From JAERML01 sp035687895 (GTDB lineage Bacteria > Bacteroidota > Ignavibacteria > UBA10030 > UBA6906), in the NCBI GenBank assembly GCA_035687895.1, contig DASRUE010000143.1, positions 1 to 9,679 on the forward strand: a stretch of DNA of 9,679 nucleotides, in the 5' to 3' direction. Of this stretch, positions 6,740 through 9,679 are shown piece after piece (the stretch's first letter is position 1; every line of letters starts with the position of its first letter). The notes under the pieces were generated by a model, which was not told the DNA's origin, ran no database searches, and worked only from the letters and a program-made list of their open reading frames with translations. Both the position numbers and the translations under genes were made by a program.

Positions 6740-9664
6740 ATGACATACGTATACGTTTCTCTTGCGTACATGATTGTCAATCTGTTGCTTGCCTTCATCA
6801 TCCTCGTCAAGTCCCGCCGCAATGTTCTCAGTCAGTTCTATGTGTTTTGCGTGAGCGCCCTCGTCTGCCTCGGCATCACCGGTTATATGCTCGGGCACCG
6901 GATCTCTGGCTTGTCCCCGACCATTCTGGAACAGATCAGTGCCTTCCTGTACTCGCTCTTCCCCTTCTTCTTCCTCCATTTCATGCTGATCTTTGTCCGG
7001 CGGTATGAAATCCTAAAATCCAAAAGCATCATCGTTGCAACGTACTTTGCCGGGATCTTCAGTTACACAATGGTATTGCTGAAACTGATACCGCTCCCCT
7101 TCTCGGCAGCCGCTGGCATCACCATGACGGGATATATCTACTACCTCACGTGGATGTCAATCCTGTTCAGCATAGGAGTTGCACTTCTCTATTCACTCAT
7201 CGGAGGATTCTCTGAAAAGGGGATCCAGTCGAATCTTCTCTTCGTGGCCTTCGCAGTGCTCATGCTTCTTCTCCCGACACCATTCACCCTCTCGATCTTC
7301 TCCATTGTGTCGGATAACAGCTTTGAGCTTTACTTTATCTCCTCCACTGGTGCTCTTGCGGTGGTGGTCTACATCGTCTTCCGCCACCGGATCACGATGA
7401 ACACCCCGTATCAGGCGATGAAGTCTGCCCTCGCTGCGATGAATGACATCCTTTTCAAGACAAATGACAACCTGGAAATCCAGATGGTCCAGGGGGCGTT
7501 TCTCCCGCTTCTCGGCTACACCGAAAGTGAGTTGCTTGGGAAATCGCTCACGAACCTGATCCAACAGAAACGGCTGCTCGAAGACTACCGCACCACCGTG
7601 CTGCGCGAAAACAAGGCAAAGGAGGGCTTCTTCGATGCAGAGGTGAAGTGCAAGAACGGAAGTCTTATTTCCATGGATTTTTCGTTCACGCCGGTTTTTG
7701 CCAACGAAGAGATTATCGGCTTTGTGGGAGTAGGCAGAAACATCACCGAGCGGCGGCGCGCCGAGTTGGCTCTCCAGGAGAGTGAAGCGCGCTACCGTAC
7801 GCTCTTCGAAAGCAACCCAAGCCCGATGTGGGTGTATGACGTAGAGACCCTGGCGTTTCTCGTCGTCAATGACGCCGCGATAGACCACTACGGATATACG
7901 AGGAATGAGTTCCTAGCCATGACCGTCCGCGATATCTATCCAGCGGGAGATACGCTCGCATTCCCCGATGCATTATCCAAGGACAGCGCCCGCCTGATAC
8001 GGTCCGGCAGCATGCGACATCGAAAAAAGGATGGGAGCATCATCGAAGTGGAAATCTCGTCTCATGAACTCCCGATCGGAGGACGACCCGCGCGGCTTGC
8101 GTTGGTCAGCGATATCACAGAACGAAAGCGCGCTGAACGCGCACTCATGGAATCCGAGGAACGCTACCGGCGATTCTTTGAGGAAGACTTGACGGGAGAC
8201 AGCACCTCGACACCGGAAGGAACCCTCCTTACCTGCAATGCCGCCTTTGCGCGTATCTTCGGGTTTGCCTCTGTCGATGATGCGATGCGTGCCAACACAG
8301 CTCAGTTATTCCCATCGCCCATTGCACGTGAGACGTTTCTGAGAACCCTGCGAGAGAAACGGAAGCTCGAGTATTATGAGACCGAGCTGCGCCGCATCGA
8401 CAGTGTTCCGGTGTACGTGGTGGAGAACGTCATCGGAACGTTCGATGCAAGTGGTGAGCTTTTGGAGATCAAGAGCTATATCTTCGATAACACTGAACGA
8501 AGGAAGCTGGAAGATCAGCTCCGTCAGGCACAGAAGATGGAAAACCTCGGCACCCTGGCTGGCGGCATTGCACATGATTTCAACAATATCCTCAGCATCA
8601 TGTCCGTGCACGCATCGTTCCTTAGGGGCATGAACGTCGAGGAAGAGAAGTTCTCCCGAAGTGTGGACGCCATTATGAAGACAGTGCAGCGGGGCGCGGG
8701 ACTGGTGGGTCAACTCCTCACTTTCGCACGGAAGACTGATGTGCTCTTCGAATCGGTGAATGTCAACTATGCCGTGGACGAATTGACGAAAATGTTGACC
8801 GCCACATTCCCCAAGACGATCTCGTGCGTGCTTCGACTCGGTGACAATCTTCCCACCGTTGCCGCAGACCCCAACCAGCTGAACCAGGCGCTCCTCAACC
8901 TCTGTGTTAACGCACGAGATGCCATGCCCCATGGGGGAACGTTGACTATCGCGACAACCGCTGTCGAAGGAGAGCGCCTCCGACGATCATTCGCCGACGC
9001 CCGCGATGCTCAGTATGTCTGCATCAGCGTTGCCGACACGGGAACCGGCATGGATGATGCAACGCGTGCGCGGATCTTTGAACCTTTCTTCACTACCAAA
9101 GGCGTTGGGAAAGGAACCGGGCTGGGTCTTGCTGTGGTCTATGGCGTCATAAAAAGTCATCATGGCTTCGTTGATGTGGACAGTGCGCCGGCACGAGGAA
9201 CTACATTCCGCCTTTATTTCTCGGCGCCACACAATGGAATCGAGTCGTTTGAGATTCCGCCGATGATTGAAGATGAAGATGTTCACGGCACAGAAACGAT
9301 CCTCCTCGTCGAAGACGAAGAGATCCTCATTGTTGCCGTGGAGGGTCTTTTGAAGGAACATGGATACACTGTGCTGATTGCCAGAGATGGGGCAGAGGCG
9401 ATCGAGATGTTCGCAAGGCATGCGCATTCCATCCACATCGTCCTTTCAGATATGGGCCTCCCCAAGCAAAGCGGATGGGATGCATTTCTGAGAATGAGGG
9501 AGCTGAATCCGCGCGCGCAGGCCATCTTTGCCAGCGGGAACTTCGATCCAACCCGTAAGTCCGAAATGATGAAACTCGGTGCACGGGACTTCATCCAAAA
9601 GCCCTACGTCCCTGCAGATATCCTCAAGAAGGTAAGGAGAGCCCTCAATACCTCCGCATCGTAA
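6740..9664 (+). CDS. Hybrid sensor histidine kinase: 7TM sensor, three PAS-like domains, HisKA, HATPase_c, receiver
   Basis: A 974-residue inner-membrane signal transducer that autophosphorylates on His and passes phosphate to its own receiver. About seven hydrophobic segments fill residues 5-214 (near 5-23, 33-51, 66-86, 97-116, 133-153, 163-189, 196-214), resembling the 7TM N-terminus found on some kinases. PAS-like domains follow at about 229-338, 351-465 and 475-590; the first two end in the typical [NDS]-I-T-E-R-[KR] and the third in D-N-T-E-R-R-K. The HisKA H-box is G-G-I-A-H612-D-F-N-N-I-L. HATPase_c has its N-box at N720-L-C-V-N724-A-R-D, G1 D766-T-G-T-G, F-box F780-E-P-F-F-T-T-K and G2 G792-T-G-L-G. 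The receiver (about 852-970) has acidic E858-D859, phosphoacceptor Asp904, Ser932 and Lys954, so it looks functional. A GAAGGGA ribosome site (6727-6733) supports the start. There is no Hpt or output domain, and no partner gene is visible. The signal sensed is unknown. Confidence 0.95.
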   Translation: MTYVYVSLAYMIVNLLLAFIILVKSRRNVLSQFYVFCVSALVCLGITGYMLGHRISGLSPTILEQISAFLYSLFPFFFLHFMLIFVRRYEILKSKSIIVATYFAGIFSYTMVLLKLIPLPFSAAAGITMTGYIYYLTWMSILFSIGVALLYSLIGGFSEKGIQSNLLFVAFAVLMLLLPTPFTLSIFSIVSDNSFELYFISSTGALAVVVYIVFRHRITMNTPYQAMKSALAAMNDILFKTNDNLEIQMVQGAFLPLLGYTESELLGKSLTNLIQQKRLLEDYRTTVLRENKAKEGFFDAEVKCKNGSLISMDFSFTPVFANEEIIGFVGVGRNITERRRAELALQESEARYRTLFESNPSPMWVYDVETLAFLVVNDAAIDHYGYTRNEFLAMTVRDIYPAGDTLAFPDALSKDSARLIRSGSMRHRKKDGSIIEVEISSHELPIGGRPARLALVSDITERKRAERALMESEERYRRFFEEDLTGDSTSTPEGTLLTCNAAFARIFGFASVDDAMRANTAQLFPSPIARETFLRTLREKRKLEYYETELRRIDSVPVYVVENVIGTFDASGELLEIKSYIFDNTERRKLEDQLRQAQKMENLGTLAGGIAHDFNNILSIMSVHASFLRGMNVEEEKFSRSVDAIMKTVQRGAGLVGQLLTFARKTDVLFESVNVNYAVDELTKMLTATFPKTISCVLRLGDNLPTVAADPNQLNQALLNLCVNARDAMPHGGTLTIATTAVEGERLRRSFADARDAQYVCISVADTGTGMDDATRARIFEPFFTTKGVGKGTGLGLAVVYGVIKSHHGFVDVDSAPARGTTFRLYFSAPHNGIESFEIPPMIEDEDVHGTETILLVEDEEILIVAVEGLLKEHGYTVLIARDGAEAIEMFARHAHSIHIVLSDMGLPKQSGWDAFLRMRELNPRAQAIFASGNFDPTRKSEMMKLGARDFIQKPYVPADILKKVRRALNTSAS

Positions 9665-9679
9665 TCCGACCTCAACGGT

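Noticed and set aside
7193..7888. Open frame of 231 codons on the - strand inside the kinase gene
   Set aside because: Antisense to the 7TM and PAS coding region; the composition is rich in H, R and E, as expected from reverse reading of this gene, and there is no motif.
8306..8932. Open frame of 208 codons on the - strand inside the kinase core
   Set aside because: Antisense to the conserved H-box and N-box region; explained by codon bias of the real gene.

Overview
The window (9,679 bases) reads as ordinary chromosomal DNA with seven protein genes, all on the + strand. GC content looks like the mid-50s by eye. I see no rRNA, tRNA, CRISPR array, insertion sequence, integrase or phage gene. 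The tandem DUF2911 protein, the PsbP-like lipoprotein, the signature residues of a pyrophosphate-type phosphofructokinase and the 7TM/PAS hybrid kinase together suggest a Gram-negative of the Bacteroidota/Ignavibacteriota/Chlorobiota neighbourhood. That placement is inference from gene content, not from a marker gene.

Left block (1-3414): the C-terminal two thirds of an NAD(P)+ aldehyde dehydrogenase runs in from the left edge. It is followed by a lipoprotein with two PsbP-like halves, a small YbjQ/UPF0145 protein and a secreted protein made of two DUF2911 repeats. The gaps are 57, 18 and 44 bases and all genes point the same way, so the last three at least are probably one transcript. It appears to end at a GC-rich hairpin with a T-rich tail at 3429-3463. 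Two of the three downstream products are exported, so this part looks like an envelope/periplasm group of unknown role.

Middle block (3601-6539): a 571-residue protein of no recognised function, with an N-terminal Rossmann/SDR-like fold, lies 59 bases upstream of a PfkA-family phosphofructokinase. The kinase carries both residues (GGDD and PKTMDND) that mark pyrophosphate-dependent enzymes. The pair is likely co-transcribed, and a perfect 9-bp hairpin follows the second gene.

Right block (6740-9664): a 974-residue hybrid sensor kinase with about seven membrane segments, three PAS-like domains, a HisKA/HATPase_c core and a C-terminal receiver domain. It has its own 200-base leader with a plausible promoter. 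No dedicated DNA-binding partner is visible in the window.

There is no gene-free stretch longer than 300 bases; the largest gaps are 186 bases (3415-3600) and 200 bases (6540-6739). I did not find strong evidence for a new defence, mobile or RNA system. The most interesting items are the uncharacterised SDR-like protein beside the predicted PPi-dependent phosphofructokinase, and the duplicated domains in the left block.
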